Shown here: piece after piece, positions 44,141 to 57,483 of the stretch | How the letters are laid out: the number at the start of each line of letters is the position of its first letter | Position numbering within the stretch: position 1 is the first letter of the stretch | From: Anisodus tanguticus | Taxonomy: Eukaryota; Streptophyta; Magnoliopsida; Solanales; Solanaceae | DNA length: 64,000 nucleotides | Assembly: GCA_034509755.1 (NCBI GenBank) | Contig: CM067551.1 | Coordinates: forward strand, 13,946,501 to 14,010,500 | Direction of reading: 5' to 3' | Position numbers and translations under genes: made by a program | The notes under the pieces: generated by a model | What the model was told of the DNA's origin: nothing | The model's database searches: none | Seen by the model: only the letters and a program-made list of their open reading frames with translations

Positions 44141-44900
44141 CAACCACTCTACCTCGGAGGTAATAGGAAATTAATGCAATTATATCATATGTCAATAGGG
44201 GATTAGACCCTTCTATTCTCGTGTAGTATTGTCTAACTAGCTAGTCATAACAACCAACACTAATGAGGCAGTAGTCTTCTTATTGAAATAAATATACGCA
44301 TTTGACCATTTGGTTTTAATTTATTGAATAGTAGTACGTACTAATTAGTTGCATGTGTGTCCATGGTCATTGTTCAGCCAATAGTCTTATTCTTCTTCTT
44401 TCTTGAGAATTCAATGAGTCAATCGTTTTAATAATTTTCAAAATCCTGCATTAGTACCTTTATACGTTGCATGAGTTTTGGGGGTAGTTATACATATATT
44501 AAGAACATGTCCAACAGTACTTTTCATGCCAAGTCACTAATTTGGATTCTTTATATGTTGCAACTATATAATATTATATTACAACAATAATAACAATAAA
44601 CCCATTTTAATCCCACAAATGAGGTCTGAGGAGGTAAAAATTTACGTAGATCTTACCCCTACTTTTGTGGGGTATAGAGCTTATTTCCAATATAATATTA
44701 TATTAACTGCTACATTTAACTTCTTGTTGCGAACTCGGAAATTAACCAAACACTTCAAGTTTGACATCTTTTAGTTTAGTTTTAATCTATTATTTAGCAA
44801 TTAACAAAGGGGGTGTCGAGGGTAACACAATCATATAGTATTATTCTTTATTATTATAACAGTTATGGTTCTTTCCTTTTGGTTGACTTTGTATTATACA
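44141..44900. other. Non-coding spacer, A block (copy 3)
   Basis: Counterpart of the part of 7816-8617 right of 7858. The ycf2 fragment and PMD 3' flank are absent. No gene. Confidence 0.4.
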
Positions 44901-44908
44901 CTACCAGA

Positions 44909-46099
44909 TAGGGGTGAGCACGGGTACAGGATACCCAGATACCCGACCGAAATCGACACTGACGTATAGGTTTCGGGTAGATATATTATAATAACGGATA
45001 GGGTCCGAGTAGATATATTATAATAACGGATAGGGTACAGATAGTAAAATTAGGAATCAATCAATGTTGGGTCCGGCTCCGGTTCCGGAAAATAGAGACA
45101 GGGTATCCGGACCCGGAACCGATATGCGGAACCTATAAAATATTAAATATTTTTATTTTTTTGAGAAACATTTGGACCACTTTTAACTTTCTCCAAAATT
45201 GTTTGTTTCACGCCTGCACATTGATTTTCCCCACCTCAAGACGCAAATATTTCAACCTTTTCACCAATTTATTCTAGAATGCTCTTTGTGCCCTAAGAGA
45301 AAACACCCAAAACTCTCTCAATAACAGTGGAGTTTTAGCTACACCACCGAGCTTCATCGTCGTCGTCGTTGAAGCTTTCTCTCAGGTACTTTCATCGTTG
45401 TCTCCGTTGAAGCTTCACCTTTGCCTCTTTCTCTCCCTTGGTTGTGTTCACGTCATTCATAAAATGCATCTGGGTTCATATCTAATTCTTCAATTTCTTT
45501 TTAATATCCTATGCTTCTGGTCTATTGCAGGTGATACTCATCTTCAATCTGTATTACTTTTTGATTTGAAATGTAAATCTATTTTTAAAATTTGTGTTTA
45601 TTTTTGTAGATGTGAAGATGAAATTTAGGGATTTACTAGTATAATAAAGCTTTTCTTTTGTATCGAAGAGCTTATGAACACGAAAATAAGTTTAATTCAG
45701 ATATTTTCAAATTTATTTTGAAATCAACACGTTCAATTAATTGAGTGTTAAATTTGGCTTGCAATTTTAGGTTTTGGTTACAGAATTAACTTTTCTACAA
45801 TGAATAAGTTTTCTAAAACTTTTTATAAGGGTACTAAAAACTTCGATTGCAGGTTAAAAAACTACTGGATGAAATTATTTTAGAACTCTTTTTGATTCTC
45901 ATAGGCTAAAACTGTTGCTTACTCGATGTTTTTTTATTTACAGGGTACTCGGGAACCTACCTGGAACCGCAGGGTCCGGGTAGGTTCCGGGTAATGATTG
46001 CTATGAGTAGGTTCCGGGTAGTAAATTTAGGAACCGATTTTTTACTGATAGGGTCCGGATAGTTCAAAAACGTTAGGGTATCCGGACCCGCTGACCCTA
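44909..46099. mobile_element. Non-autonomous hAT element (copy 3)
   Basis: Same element as 8626-9780, with the clearest flanks: ctaccaga (44901-44908) and ataccaga (46100-46107). It has an extra 'agatatattataataacggatagggt' unit near 44970-45035. Its 5' half is nearly identical to copy 1, its 3' half more like copy 2. Confidence 0.85.
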
Positions 46100-46107
46100 A
46101 TACCAGA

Positions 46108-46916
46108 GTCGAACAATTCTTTGACTTCAATCCTTAAGTCAAAGTGTTTAGATTGAACCGATCGAACAGAGGTCATGGTTGGAATTTATTTTCTACATGC
46201 ACCTAATCTCTAATGTCAAAATTTGGGTATTATATTTATAAGTTTGTACTATTTACTTTTGCATACCATGGAATGGGAAAAATAAAAGGTCGTTAGTCCT
46301 GAGTTGAGACATTTATGAAAAAAATGGTCAAATGTCTCAGCTAGACTTTGATTAGATTATTTCAGACTTACTAGTCTAGTATAAGCTTTAGATCTATTTG
46401 TAGGTCTTTCTCATGTTCCAAAAGTTTATCTATTACGTCAAGATCAAGAGTCATGTTCTAAATCACAGACATCTTCTGCCCGCTGGAATAATGTAAACCA
46501 TTCATTCAAATTTATGTGACATCATTTGACTAAACAAAAAGTTTAAAAATAAATAAAAAGTTTAAAATTTATGATATAAAATAAACTTTAGACATTTATG
46601 TAGCAATAAATCATTTCATTAAAGGTAAAATGAGCAATTTTTAAGTTAAGTTGTTTAAAATTATATAAAATGACCTTCTTTTTTGGACAAACTAAAAGAA
46701 AAGTGTGCACATAAATTGGAATGGAGGTAGCATTAAAAATATGTAACATTTGTCCCTGTTTAATTTATGTGATGCACCTTTGACTGAGCACATAGTTCAA
46801 TAACGAAAGACTTTGAAAAGTATGGTATAAAAAAATTATAGATATTTGGGTGTTATCATCTTGAATAAAATTGAAACTAAAAGTTAAATATTTCTTTTAA
46901 ATATAGGAATCTATTA
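46108..46916. other. Non-coding with degenerate MITE-like repeats (copy 3)
   Basis: Counterpart of 9789-10598 and 24461-25270. No gene. Confidence 0.4.
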
Positions 46917-47180
46917 TTTCTTCCGTCTCAATTTATGTGACACCATTTGACCGGGCACATAGTTTTAAAAATAAGAGAGGACTTTGTTATATTTACTAAA
47001 TCGCCCTTATATTAGTGCCTATTTTTGTTGTCTTTTCTTCATAATAAGTATATTTTTAAAATTAAATGGGACACAACAAGGGTAAAATAGAAATTGTGTC
47101 ATTAAAAAGTTTCCAAATATGAAAATGTGACATTTATTGTGGGACATACTAAAAAAAGAAATTGTATGGAGGGAGGGAGT
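46917..47180. mobile_element. Stowaway-like MITE (copy 3)
   Basis: Ends 'tttcttccgtctc' and 'tggagggagggag', the latter with one extra GGAG unit. Uninterrupted, as in copy 2. Confidence 0.7.
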
Positions 47181-47206
47181 ATTATTTTAGGAATAGACCT
47201 GGTCTA

Positions 47207-48655
47207 TGTTGGTACTCTATCGTACTTTATAAAGCAGTACGGGATGTAAATAACTATTACAAATGTTCGAAAGGATAAATAAATGGTCAATCTTCAAAAC
47301 TGCCGCAAGTGCGTTGTGTATTGAATCTTGATCACCTTGCAAAGCCAACTTTGAGAACTGCCGCAAGTATGTTGTGTCTTGAATCTTGATATCCTGAAAT
47401 CAAGAAACAACTAAATCTGGAAGGTTACAACGTTGTGTGTTGAGTCGAGGATAGCCCTCTATCCTTAAGACAAGATTGCCCCGTATATATGCTTTTACGT
47501 TAGCGGGCAATAGTCTCCCAAGATAAAACAACACTTTAATCTCAACACTACAAAGCTAATAGATTGAGCCTGTCGAAGAAAACAAATATGACTCGACTTG
47601 CTGAAGATATGGAATAGGAAGGAAGAGTTTCTCTTTACTCTTCTCTTTTGTCTCTGTGTACATAGTGTGTCTCTGTAGTGTATATCTTGTGTATACGTGA
47701 GGGTTTGGTCACTGTTTTGCTGATTTTTCAGCCACTGGTTTGCTGATTTTTCAGTGTCTTTTTCGTCTGTTTTGTGGCCTGTTTTTCGTCTATATTGTGC
47801 CCACTGAATTGAGCCAAATGAGGCTCAATATATAGCATAGAGAAGGGGCTGTCCAACTGCCAAAATATGGCTGTTAATGGCCATTTAGGAGGGCATTAAA
47901 ACGACCAAGTAATGGTTGTTAATGGCCATTGAAAGGTTTACCCAATCGCCCAAGTAATGGGTTGTTAATGGAGGAGTTAATCAGCCAAGTAATGGCTGAT
48001 TAATTCCTCAAAAAACAGATCCCAACGGTAGGCGAGAAAAAGTCTCCGAAATTTCGGGACCAAACGTAAATATTGAAACTTCGGGGACCAAACTGTACAT
48101 ATAAAAGAATTACGGTCCAAACGTACATATGAAACTTCGGGGATCAAATCGTACATCCGGCGAGTTCTCGGTCCAAAAAGATAATATCGAAAGGCCCACG
48201 ACCCACGACCCACGACCCCACGGCCGTGACCGTGACCCGTGACCCGAGCCGAGAGACCGACCGGACGGGACGGGCGGGCGGCGGCGCGCGCGTGTGGGCT
48301 TAGCCTTGAACCCAAGCACATCTAGGTCTTCCCTCCTTTAAACACATGGGATACCCCTTGGGGATCCAAACCCTTTACCACATTAGAGACTTATATAGAG
48401 AGCAATTCTTCCTATTCCCACCGATGTGGTAGATTTGTCCCACACCACATTTCCATGTCTCAAACACCTTACTTCGTGGACCAATATCTCTTTCATTTCT
48501 CAACGAAATTAGACGATTCTTGGCCCTACGGTCATCTACTCACTTCGTAGATCATGCATGTGCGAAGAGACAAGGTCTCCAACATGCGAAACACTAGTGT
48601 TTAATTCATCAAAGATGGGTGGACGCATCTCCCCGCCAAAGGCTAATTTCCAACA
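47207..48655 (-). repeat. 3' LTR of minus-strand Copia
   Basis: TGTTGGTACT...CCAACA as read on the plus strand, 1449 bp. It holds a GC-rich patch (48200-48300) and short repeats of the type 'gaaacttcggggaccaaac'. It differs from the other LTR by many one- to four-base indels. Confidence 0.9.
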
Positions 48656-48666
48656 ATCCCCTCTAT
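48656..48666 (-). other. Polypurine tract of minus-strand Copia
   Basis: Minus-strand ATAGAGGGGAT directly before the LTR start; plus-strand priming site for reverse transcription. Confidence 0.7.
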
Positions 48667-49299
48667 GAAAGAGAGATTGTGGCGCACGCACAAGGTGCCT
48701 ACATTTCAGCAATCTTTCAGCGAAACGATATTGCATCAGGAGAGGTAGCTTTCGCTTTGAACCTTCCCTAGTTGAAACCATCGGACTTACTTACTTTGCG
48801 CGGTGAACGTGATGTCCCGAACCGTCAGTGTTTAGTGTAAGCCAAGACAACGATATCAACACAATAACTCTTCTTATTCATTTTCCTTCTTACGTTTCTG
48901 TCCGTTGTGGCCATGGACACACTTGGATTCTTAAGTGCGTTCATTTGAGTCGGCCATCCTCGCACTTAAATAGGTGATCTCCTACAAGGTATCCTGCTAT
49001 ACCCCACTTCACAAGTGTTAGGAATCATTAAAAGTTCCCCCAACCTTAACCTCAACCGTTTGAGGATCTTTTAAAGGTTTGGAAGCTTAACCTTTACCCA
49101 CCATGCAGGCAGCACTTTAATGTCTATCGCGGGAACAACTTTGGATTCATGTTTCCGTACATAAATCATCATCCGAAGTGCTTCTTGCTTCCACCGAAGC
49201 GCTCAACTGAACCTTTTGCCGCTTAGTTTTCCCATTGAACCACATTCTTGGGATCTCCAATCAGTATGGTTGGGTTTCCACCGCAAAGGTTCGTATTGT

Positions 49300-51260
49300 T
49301 TGGGTTTTAAGCCAATTCCCCTAGACAGGCAGAACACTTGATCTCCGGGTAGTCCCTTAGTTAGTAAACAAGGATGTGACACCCGTGATGATCAACTGCC
49401 ATACGGTCTTATGTCTCCGACAGATCCTAAAAGATATGTCCAGACGCCGTCATCCGTGTCCTTCTTGAAGCCGACCGGCTAGCCACAGTGTACAACTGCT
49501 GAAGGCACGGGTTTCTCCCAATAAGGGACGTCCTCTAAAGAGTCGTGAAGTTACTCAACTTCTTTCATGCTTTGTATAAAGCGATAAACCCCGATTCCAT
49601 CATGAATCGGCCGATGCAAGTTTGCTTAGAGGATTTTCCAAGAACCACCATACACATTTACTTGTAGCTTTGGTGTTCTTCATATACGATGTCCGGTTTG
49701 CATCACGGTGTTCTCTCGAACGCATTTGGACATCCGAGAATACTATAATCCGTAGATAAGTGAATAATTCGGATATCGTCATATCCGACTTAACGCCTTT
49801 CTATTGATCATGTATTGAAATCATCGGTGAACCTTAGTTCAACGATGCGCTTTGGAAGACGATACCGGGTCGGTTGTAGTGTGTACAATACATTGAACTA
49901 CACGTGACACGAGCATATCGCTCCTTGTCTATGGGTGCACCATGATTCCAATCGGTTCTATGATTCATATCCATTGGTGGCTTCAACGAGGCTCAACTAT
50001 CGACCGATCCGTTAGATGTCTTAGAAATCCAATTCCAAAGATGTCATCTGTGATACCCATATCTTTCATATCGAGACTTTGTTTCAATATGACTTTTACT
50101 TTTAGACTGTTGATTCTCCAACTGTTGGCATTCTAACTTCAGAGTCAATGTTTCGTGGTCGATTCATTGTTCTGTTTTATCTACGAAACTTTCAGGACCA
50201 AAATGTAAACATTTCAGGGACCAAAATGAAAGTTCAGGAAGAAGCCCAACAGTCCGGCAAACCAAGTCTGATTCTCTTCTTCCAACTCTACGGTTGGGAA
50301 GGCTAATTCAACATTCATGCCACGCAATACTGCAATGGCCCTGGATGTGAAGCTACTCACAGGGGAGCACATCTTACAACCCAAAGGTTCTTTTCCCGGA
50401 GGAAGATCAACCATTACGCAAGTATGGTTCTATATGATAGAGTCTATTTCTCTCTTTGTAGCTTTTTTTCCAAAACAGCGCTTTTGGAGATGACAATTAT
50501 TTATTAATTGTCCATGATTCGTTCTCAACCATACAAGCTAGAAGGTATGGAACAAGTCTTTGTCCCCTCTTTGCTCCTTCTCGGTTCAACATTTAGAATC
50601 CCTGAGTTTTGCAGATCTGGAATATTAAGTTCCGGATAGCCGGCAACTTTCGAGTCCTGTAGATACGGAACGTCCGGGGCCCGGACAATCGAGCCCTCGC
50701 GGGTTCTTGTTAACCTTGAGCAATTACTCCCTTTTTTCCTTTTTCAAGGAAAGCGATCTTCAAAGAATTCAGTATTCTTTGACGCCAAGAGGCGATAAAA
50801 ACTACTGTTATTTGCAGATCCAGTGGATATGCAATCTACAGTCTTAGGTATGAAACCACCCCACATCACAACATTTGTATGTGAGATCCTTTCCATGTCT
50901 CACACGGAGGGTTATCCTTATCCTTATGCGGAGTTCTGTTGAGAATCGCATTAGCGGTAAGGATCGCCTTGCCCCACATAATTTGGGAGTACGGCTTTGC
51001 GCTTGGCTAACACCGTTAGACTGAGGTGAGTAGTGAGCAGTCGTTTAATAAACGATGCTTCAAATTCTCCCCCTCTATCGCTATGAATTTCGCAATCCAT
51101 AGGCTTAGTTGATTTCCAACTTCTGCTTTGTAGCGTTTATCCGCTACAACAACTTCATCTTTGCTTTTCAACAAACAAAGGATTATATACGTTGTTCCCA
51201 TCATCAATGAAGATCACAACGTACTTGTCTCCCCCCTCTATTTTGTATAAACTTCAAATC
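49300..51260 (-). pseudogene. Copia pol remnants: integrase, RT start, RNase H (minus)
   Basis: On the minus strand, from right to left: an integrase core piece with GGDKYVVIFIDDG and HSDRGGEFEAS (about 51050-51230), a later integrase piece with WGKAILTANAILNRTPHK and VDC-TGSANNSSFYRLL (about 50780-50980), the opening of reverse transcriptase with VDLPPGKEPLGCK (50373-50414), and RNase H with LHDSLEDVPYWEKPVPSAVVHC and LTKGLPGDQV-SRGIGLKP (49300-49570). The RT catalytic core and much else is missing or unreadable. Dead. Confidence 0.75.
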
Positions 51261-52411
51261 ACCCATAAAGGTGTGACTAAGCTCTAGAGGAGCGGTGCTT
51301 CTTTCGCTATTCCCTTGACGGAATTTAGAAAGGTGATTTTGCCTCTTCGCCTACCTCACATTTATTTTGAGGGTTTATGTTGACGAAAGGCAACAATCTC
51401 AACATCGTTAGCTTTTGAATGACTTGCTATTTAACGTGTCTTAATCTATGATGGCATAGATGCACGGATTACAAATATATCTTTCATTTGGCTATAGACA
51501 TATTGTACCATTCTTAGTTATTACAGACCTGTTGGACTAGTCTCAAACCAGCTTGACCAACAACGTCCCTTTAACCAAGTTTGGGACATGTATCACCTCA
51601 TCTTAGAGTGATCCCATTCCCTGAAGTCCTATTGAGGACAACCTCTCCAGCCCCTTTTACTTTAGAGGTGGCGTTGCTTCACATGAACAACCTCTTGCCC
51701 GTGGTTAGGGCGTAATCGGATCATATGTGATCTCGATACTCGGGCCCACTCTAGTTGTTTTGGCAGACTGAGTGTCCAATTTCTTTACTGCCTTTCTTTA
51801 GGCCTTCAGATCATCTAGGACCTGGAAACTCTGGCCCACCTTACTAGGTGTCCATTACTTTTCCTATGAAATGAATTCTGGCATCACTCCAGTCGCCCGG
51901 AGGCTTTATATGACTGAGTGTCCAATATCATCATATCAAAGGAATTTTGGCCCACTCCAGTCGCCCGGAGGCTTTGTATGACTGAGTGTCCAATATCATC
52001 CGATGAAGGATCTTCTGCCAAATAATATGACAGGCTCAACGTCATTAACTTTTAGACTTCTTCCGTTATGATTGGTGCCCAGATAATTCTTGGCGCTTAC
52101 TTAAGAGTGGTAACAATTTTCGCATAGTCAGTGGATCTTTCTCACTCGTATGTGCGAACATACTTTACACACTTTTAATAATTACACTTTAAAGAACGGA
52201 TCTTTTTAAGTCGTTTACAAAATCCAATTTTTAAACGGAAAAGAAGATGAGATTAAACTTCTGATTTGTTAAAGCGTAAGGAATATAAATTATTTTCATA
52301 TTCCTCCTTACTTTAATCCATTTTTAATCAGACATCATTTAATCTTTATTTTTGACAAGTAAGAAAAATACTTATCATTTAATCTTTATTCTTGACAAGT
52401 AAGAAAAATAC

Positions 52412-52738
52412 TTATCCCAAATTTGGATTCTGGCTCACTTCAGTCATTTCATTAGACTGAGTGTCCATTTCCTTCTCACCATTATTCGGTTCTTTTGTCT
52501 GGGACAGATATAGGCCTTCTGCTACAAGATAGAATAACATCTTCCGTCTTCTCCTCTTGTCCCAGTTGACATCCTCAGGCTCTCGTGAGCGCTTGTTCCC
52601 ACCAGTCTTGGTAGCGGTGACACCATGAACACGTTCATCATCATCACTCTCTTCTACCAGAAAACCATTGCCATATCCAGATTTGGTCACATAACTTTTG
52701 ACCGACATCTTTCGAACACTAATAGTAATACTATACAA
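52412..52738 (-). pseudogene. Copia gag remnant (minus)
   Basis: A 108-codon minus-strand frame just inside the 5' LTR, containing KMSVKSYVTKSGYGNGF and WDKRRRRKMLFYLVAEGL, which loosely fit the start of a Copia gag. The position, directly after the LTR, supports gag more than the sequence does. Around 52200-51400 no gag or protease motif could be read with confidence. Confidence 0.5.
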
Positions 52739-52751
52739 TCTTGTCTTAAAT

Positions 52752-54162
52752 TGTTGGTACTCTATCGTACTTTATAAAGCAGTACGGGATGTAAATAACT
52801 ATTACAAATGTTCGAAAGGATAAATAAATGGTCAATCTTCAAAACTGCCGCAAGTGCGTTGTGTCTTGAATCTTGATCACCTTGCAAAGCCAACTTTGAG
52901 AAGCTAGCAAGTATGTTGTGTCTTGAATCTTGATATCCTGAAATCAAGAAACAACTAAATCTGGAAGGTTACAACGTTGTGTGTTGAGTCGAGGATAGCC
53001 CTCTATCCTTAAGACAAGATTGCCCCGTATATATGCTTTTACGTTAGCGGGCAATAGTCTCCCAAGATAAAACAACACTTTAATCTCAACACTACAAAGC
53101 TAATAGATTGAGCCATCGAAGAAAACAAATATGACTCGACTTGTGAAGATATGGAATAGGAAGGAAGAGTTTCTCTTTACTCTTCTCTTTTGTCTCTGTG
53201 TATATAGTGTGTCTCTGAAGTGTATATCTTGTGTATACGTGAGGGTTTGGTCACCGTTTTGCTGATTTTTCAGCCACTGGTTTGCTGATTTTTCGGTGTC
53301 TTTTTCGTCTCTTTTTGTGGCCTTGTTTTTCGTCTATATTGTGCCCACCGAATTGAGCCAAATGAGGCTCAATATATAGCATAGAGAAGGGGCTGTCCAA
53401 CTGCCAAAACATGGCTGTTAATGGCCATTTAGGAGGGCATTAAAACAGCCAAGTAATGGTGTTAATGGCCATTGAAAGGTCGCCCAATTGCCCAAGTAAT
53501 GGGTGTTAATGGAGGAGTTAATCAGCCAAGTAATGGCTGATTAATTCCTCAAAAACCATCCCAACGGTAGGCGAGAAAAAGTCTCCGAAATTCGGGGACC
53601 AAACTGTAAATATTGAAACTTCGGGGACCAAACTGTACATATGAAACTTCGGGGATCAAATGTACATACGGCGAGTTCTGCGGTCCAAAAAGATAATATC
53701 AGAAAGGCCCACAGCCCACAACCCACAGCCCACAGCCGTGACCCGTGACCCGAGCCCGAGACCGGACCAGACGGGACGGGCGGGCGGCGGCGGCGCGCGT
53801 GTGGGCTTAGCCTTGAACCCAAGCACATCTAGGTCTTCCCTCCTTTAAACACATGGGATACCCCTTGGGGATCCAAACCCTTTACCACATTAGAGACTTA
53901 TATAGAGAGCAATTCTTCCTATTCCCACCGATGTGGTAGATTTGTCCCACACCACATTTCCATGTCTCAAACACCTTACTTCGTGGACCAATATCTCTTT
54001 CATTTCTCAAAGAAATTAGACTATTCTTGGCCCTACGGTCATCTACTCACTTCGTAGATCATGCATGTGCGAAGAGACAAGGTCTCCAACATGCGAAACA
54101 CTAGTGTTTAATTCATCAAAGATGGGTGGACGCATCTCCCCGCCAAAGGCTAATTTCCAACA
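52752..54162 (-). repeat. 5' LTR of minus-strand Copia
   Basis: 1411 bp partner of 47207-48655. The tRNA primer site to its left is not of the common initiator-Met type and I cannot assign the tRNA. Confidence 0.9.
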
Positions 54163-57100
54163 GTCTAATGGTCGTATTTGATTTGATCAAGTTACATGCA
54201 CAAGCTTAGTGCGTTATATCAAACTTTTAAGCTTATAAAAAGTCTATTTAAATCAGATTTTGGATGAGGTAAAAATTCATCCAACTCCTATCTATTCACA
54301 CACTCATCTCTCCATATTTTCAGCCTCTTTAAAAAACTGCGGATCCTGAAAAAGTAAGAGTTTCATTATTTTGGAATGGTGAGATCGTTCATGAGGGTAA
54401 TATTGTGTATTATACTTGTTACAATGTTAAGTTTTCAGTTACACTGAACTACAAAACATTACTCTTTGTCCGATAAAAAAGAATGAAAGTTTATAGGTAA
54501 GATTTTAAACTATCTGCAGTAAGGAGATACCCAATATTTTTTTTACTTCAAGTTTAGTCAATTATGATGAGTTCAATATTAAAGATGATGACCCTTTGAC
54601 TAATTTATTTTGGGGGGTGGGGGTGGGGTGCCAAGTGAGTATAGAGACCAAATCAGTATAAACATACTTAAAATATATGTCAAAAAGATACCTAGAACTC
54701 GTTGTGAAGTCCCACCTACTCAGGCTAACACTTATCCCGATATGAGGTTTATGGAGATATTCTGACGGGTAAAATGTCATTGAAAGAATTAAGGCCTGAA
54801 TTGAACCAAACTTATTGTAATGATTCACTTAGTCGTTTTGAGCTTTTGGCCTTATTTTTTCAAAATACTCTTTTCGTAGTTTCATTTAGATAGTTATACC
54901 ATGCAGGGATGGGTGGCGTGGTTCTGGAGACAATCAGATGGGTTCTGGAGTGGTTTTAGCAAATTTAGAAGTTCCTAAATTAAAAAAAGGAGGATAGTTG
55001 ACCAAAGTCAACATCGAGGGTGAATGAGTCAATTTTCAAAATTTCGTTGTTTCCATTAGGTCTATAATGTCATTTATGACTTAGTCAAGCTGTTAGTTCC
55101 ATTCCGGAAATGTTCTGGAGTGATTTGAGTAGTTGGTTAAGAATATATGATTTTGATGAATTGTAGTTGACCTTGGTCGACATCAAGTCAAGACAATCTC
55201 TTTTGAAAATTGCTAGTGTGAAAACAAGTCCCAAGCGTGTTTTATGATTGAAATGCATATTTGATTTGTATTCGGGAGATTTCGGATGAGTTTCGGGAGT
55301 TGAATTGAAGTCGGGAGACTTAAAGATTTGGTTGTTCTGCTGTGATCGGGTGCAATCATACCTTCGGGCTTTTATTCGCACATACGCTAAGTGTGTCGCT
55401 GGTGCAAAGTTGGGCTAAGGTGTGAGGGACCGCACCTACTCAGTCTTGGTCGGAAAAAAGCAACCGCACTTGTGAGTGGGTGTCCGCATCTACGAGCTTA
55501 TACAATTTAATTGGGGTTCGCTTCTACGGGGTATTATCCGCAGATGCGGCACCGGAAAATTGGACTGCACATGGAGTGTCGTTGGTCTGATTTGTTCAAT
55601 CTATTTCCAATTCAACCTCATTCTTTCTAAAACAATTTTGGGAGCTAGGGACCTCAATAATAGGTGATTTCAAAGGGATTTTAAAAGATAAACCTTGGGG
55701 TAAGACTTTAACCATTATCTAAGTAACTTTCCCATATTTTCATCCATTATTTAGTGATTCCTCATTTGATTTTAGACCGTAAAATAAGGCATTTTTCATA
55801 GAAATAGATTTATAAATTGATGAAATTGAAGGCCAAATTGTGATTATAATTTCATGATTTTTAGGATTCTTACTATTTAGACTATGATAAAGTGAATTTA
55901 TGTTAAATTTTTTATTTTGACCCTCGGGGTTCGAAGTTGGGATTTTAGGTTGACTTTTGGATCCGAATTCTTTGCATGATAATATGGGTATCAATAGATT
56001 CATATTCTTATGTAGACATCATATTTGAATAGATTGGGCTCGTTAAGAAGCTCAAAGGAAGGGAAAGGCCGCAAAGTGACTCTTCAGCTTCAGATTCAGG
56101 CAAGTTGAGACTTACTAGACCTTTATGTTGTGTTTTAATTGGTTTAAGGAACTAAGGTGCATAATAGAAATTTGGGGTCCCATACTTATGAGGTGATGGG
56201 CACTTGTGCGGGTATCAGTGTATCTATATCAGTAATTAAAACATAAAAAAAATTGTACTTTGACGGGGAATGTATGTTGAGCCTTCGGTCCTTGAAAGTG
56301 GTGATAAATTCACTGGCTTGGTATGGTCATAGCTTATGTGGGCTATTATGGCCATGTTCGACTAATAATTTTGATTGTTGATTCATTATGCATCTATCAT
56401 TCCACTTCTCGTTTAAATTATGAAAAAGAAACTATCTTCGACATTGAATTGATATTATGCATTTGCATGGTGTACGCATATCCATTATATTCATTTCATG
56501 ATATTATTGACATCTGATTGATGAGATACGAGTAATGGTATATTGAGGTTGGATATTAGATATGGTACATAGAGAGAGTGATGATGATGATGATATGATA
56601 GCCTATTGGCTTGAACCCGATATGATTTGGGAGATCTGGTATTCCATGTGAGTATATAGACCTCTTGAGTCTCCATGGGTCATGTGAAACCTAATGCAGG
56701 AGCGTGTGTAAACTGGTGCATACGACCATTGCATTCATGACACATTTATATGATTTGATGAAAAATTTGTAACTAGAAAGGATTTATTTTTATGGCCCGA
56801 TTGAGATACAATTTTCTATTCTTGATTGCCTAAGTGTTACAAACTATGAAATTCAATATTAATAAAGTAAGGAGGTGAGTATCGAGGGTACCAATCCTCA
56901 CCACCATTATAGTTTAGGGTCGGTCACAGATGTTGCTGGTATACGTGCTTCCCACACTCACTCTATAATTGCTGCATCTTTTTCATTATATTTAATTAGC
57001 CCAAAAAAGTCTTGTTCCTCCACCTAAGTGGTTGTCAACATGATTTATATATCCGATACCTTATCGATTGGTACCTATATCTGACAGCTTTGCCTCTCTT

Positions 57101-57221
57101 TCATGGTTCTCAAATTTTGATTGTGCTAGGAGAAATAATAGCTTTCCTATAAAAAGTGGGAAAAGAGAAAAAGAATGAAACACAAGAAAGAAAGTGACAG
57201 ATGTAATATGTAAAAGAATAA
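54163..57221. other. Non-coding repeat DNA of B block (copy 3)
   Basis: Counterpart of 25893-28890. It includes a three-run G tract near 54612 and the LTR-like region. Nothing coding. Confidence 0.4.
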
Positions 57222-57235
57222 TAATGTCCCCCGGG

Positions 57236-57483
57236 CATAGCTGAATGACAAAGGAGGGGAACTTAAATTCAGCTGGAGGCCTGCAGCAAGGGTTCAAATC
57301 CTAATGGGAGCAATTTCCTCTGTTCTGGGGTAGGACCTTGTAAGTGATATCAGTTTCTCTGTTCTCAAACCCTAGTCATTCAGGCACATCCCACGATTTA
57401 CTGATAGTAGTGCTGAGAAAACGGGACTACTATCTCCAGGAATAGTCTGGCGTAAGCCGGGAAGCTGAACATAAAAAAAAGAG
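57236..57483 (+). mobile_element. Candidate tRNA-derived SINE (copy 3)
   Basis: Counterpart of 28905-29152 with 'tagctgaatgacaaagg' and 'ggttcaaatcc' boxes and an A-rich tail. Same uncertainty about family. Confidence 0.45.

Larger units (their letters stand above)
47207..54162 (-). mobile_element. Copia LTR retrotransposon, minus strand, in copy 3 only
   Basis: A 6.96 kb element with LTRs at both ends and a 5 bp target duplication gtcta at 47202-47206 and 54163-54167. Orientation is minus: a purine tract (minus strand ATAGAGGGGAT, 48656-48666) adjoins the left LTR, and gag, integrase, RT and RNase H remnants run leftwards in that order. The interior is heavily decayed. It lies at the A/B border of copy 3, in sequence equivalent to the tandem repeat at 25860-25915; copy 2 has no such insertion, so it is younger than the duplication. 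Confidence 0.9.

Noticed and set aside
48536..48781. Minus-strand frames in and around the 1.4-kb LTR (also 47977-48321 and 53541-53828)
   Set aside because: They sit in LTR or adjoining element sequence, change frame between the two LTRs, and carry only low-complexity Arg/Gly/Pro-rich sequence from the GC-rich patch.
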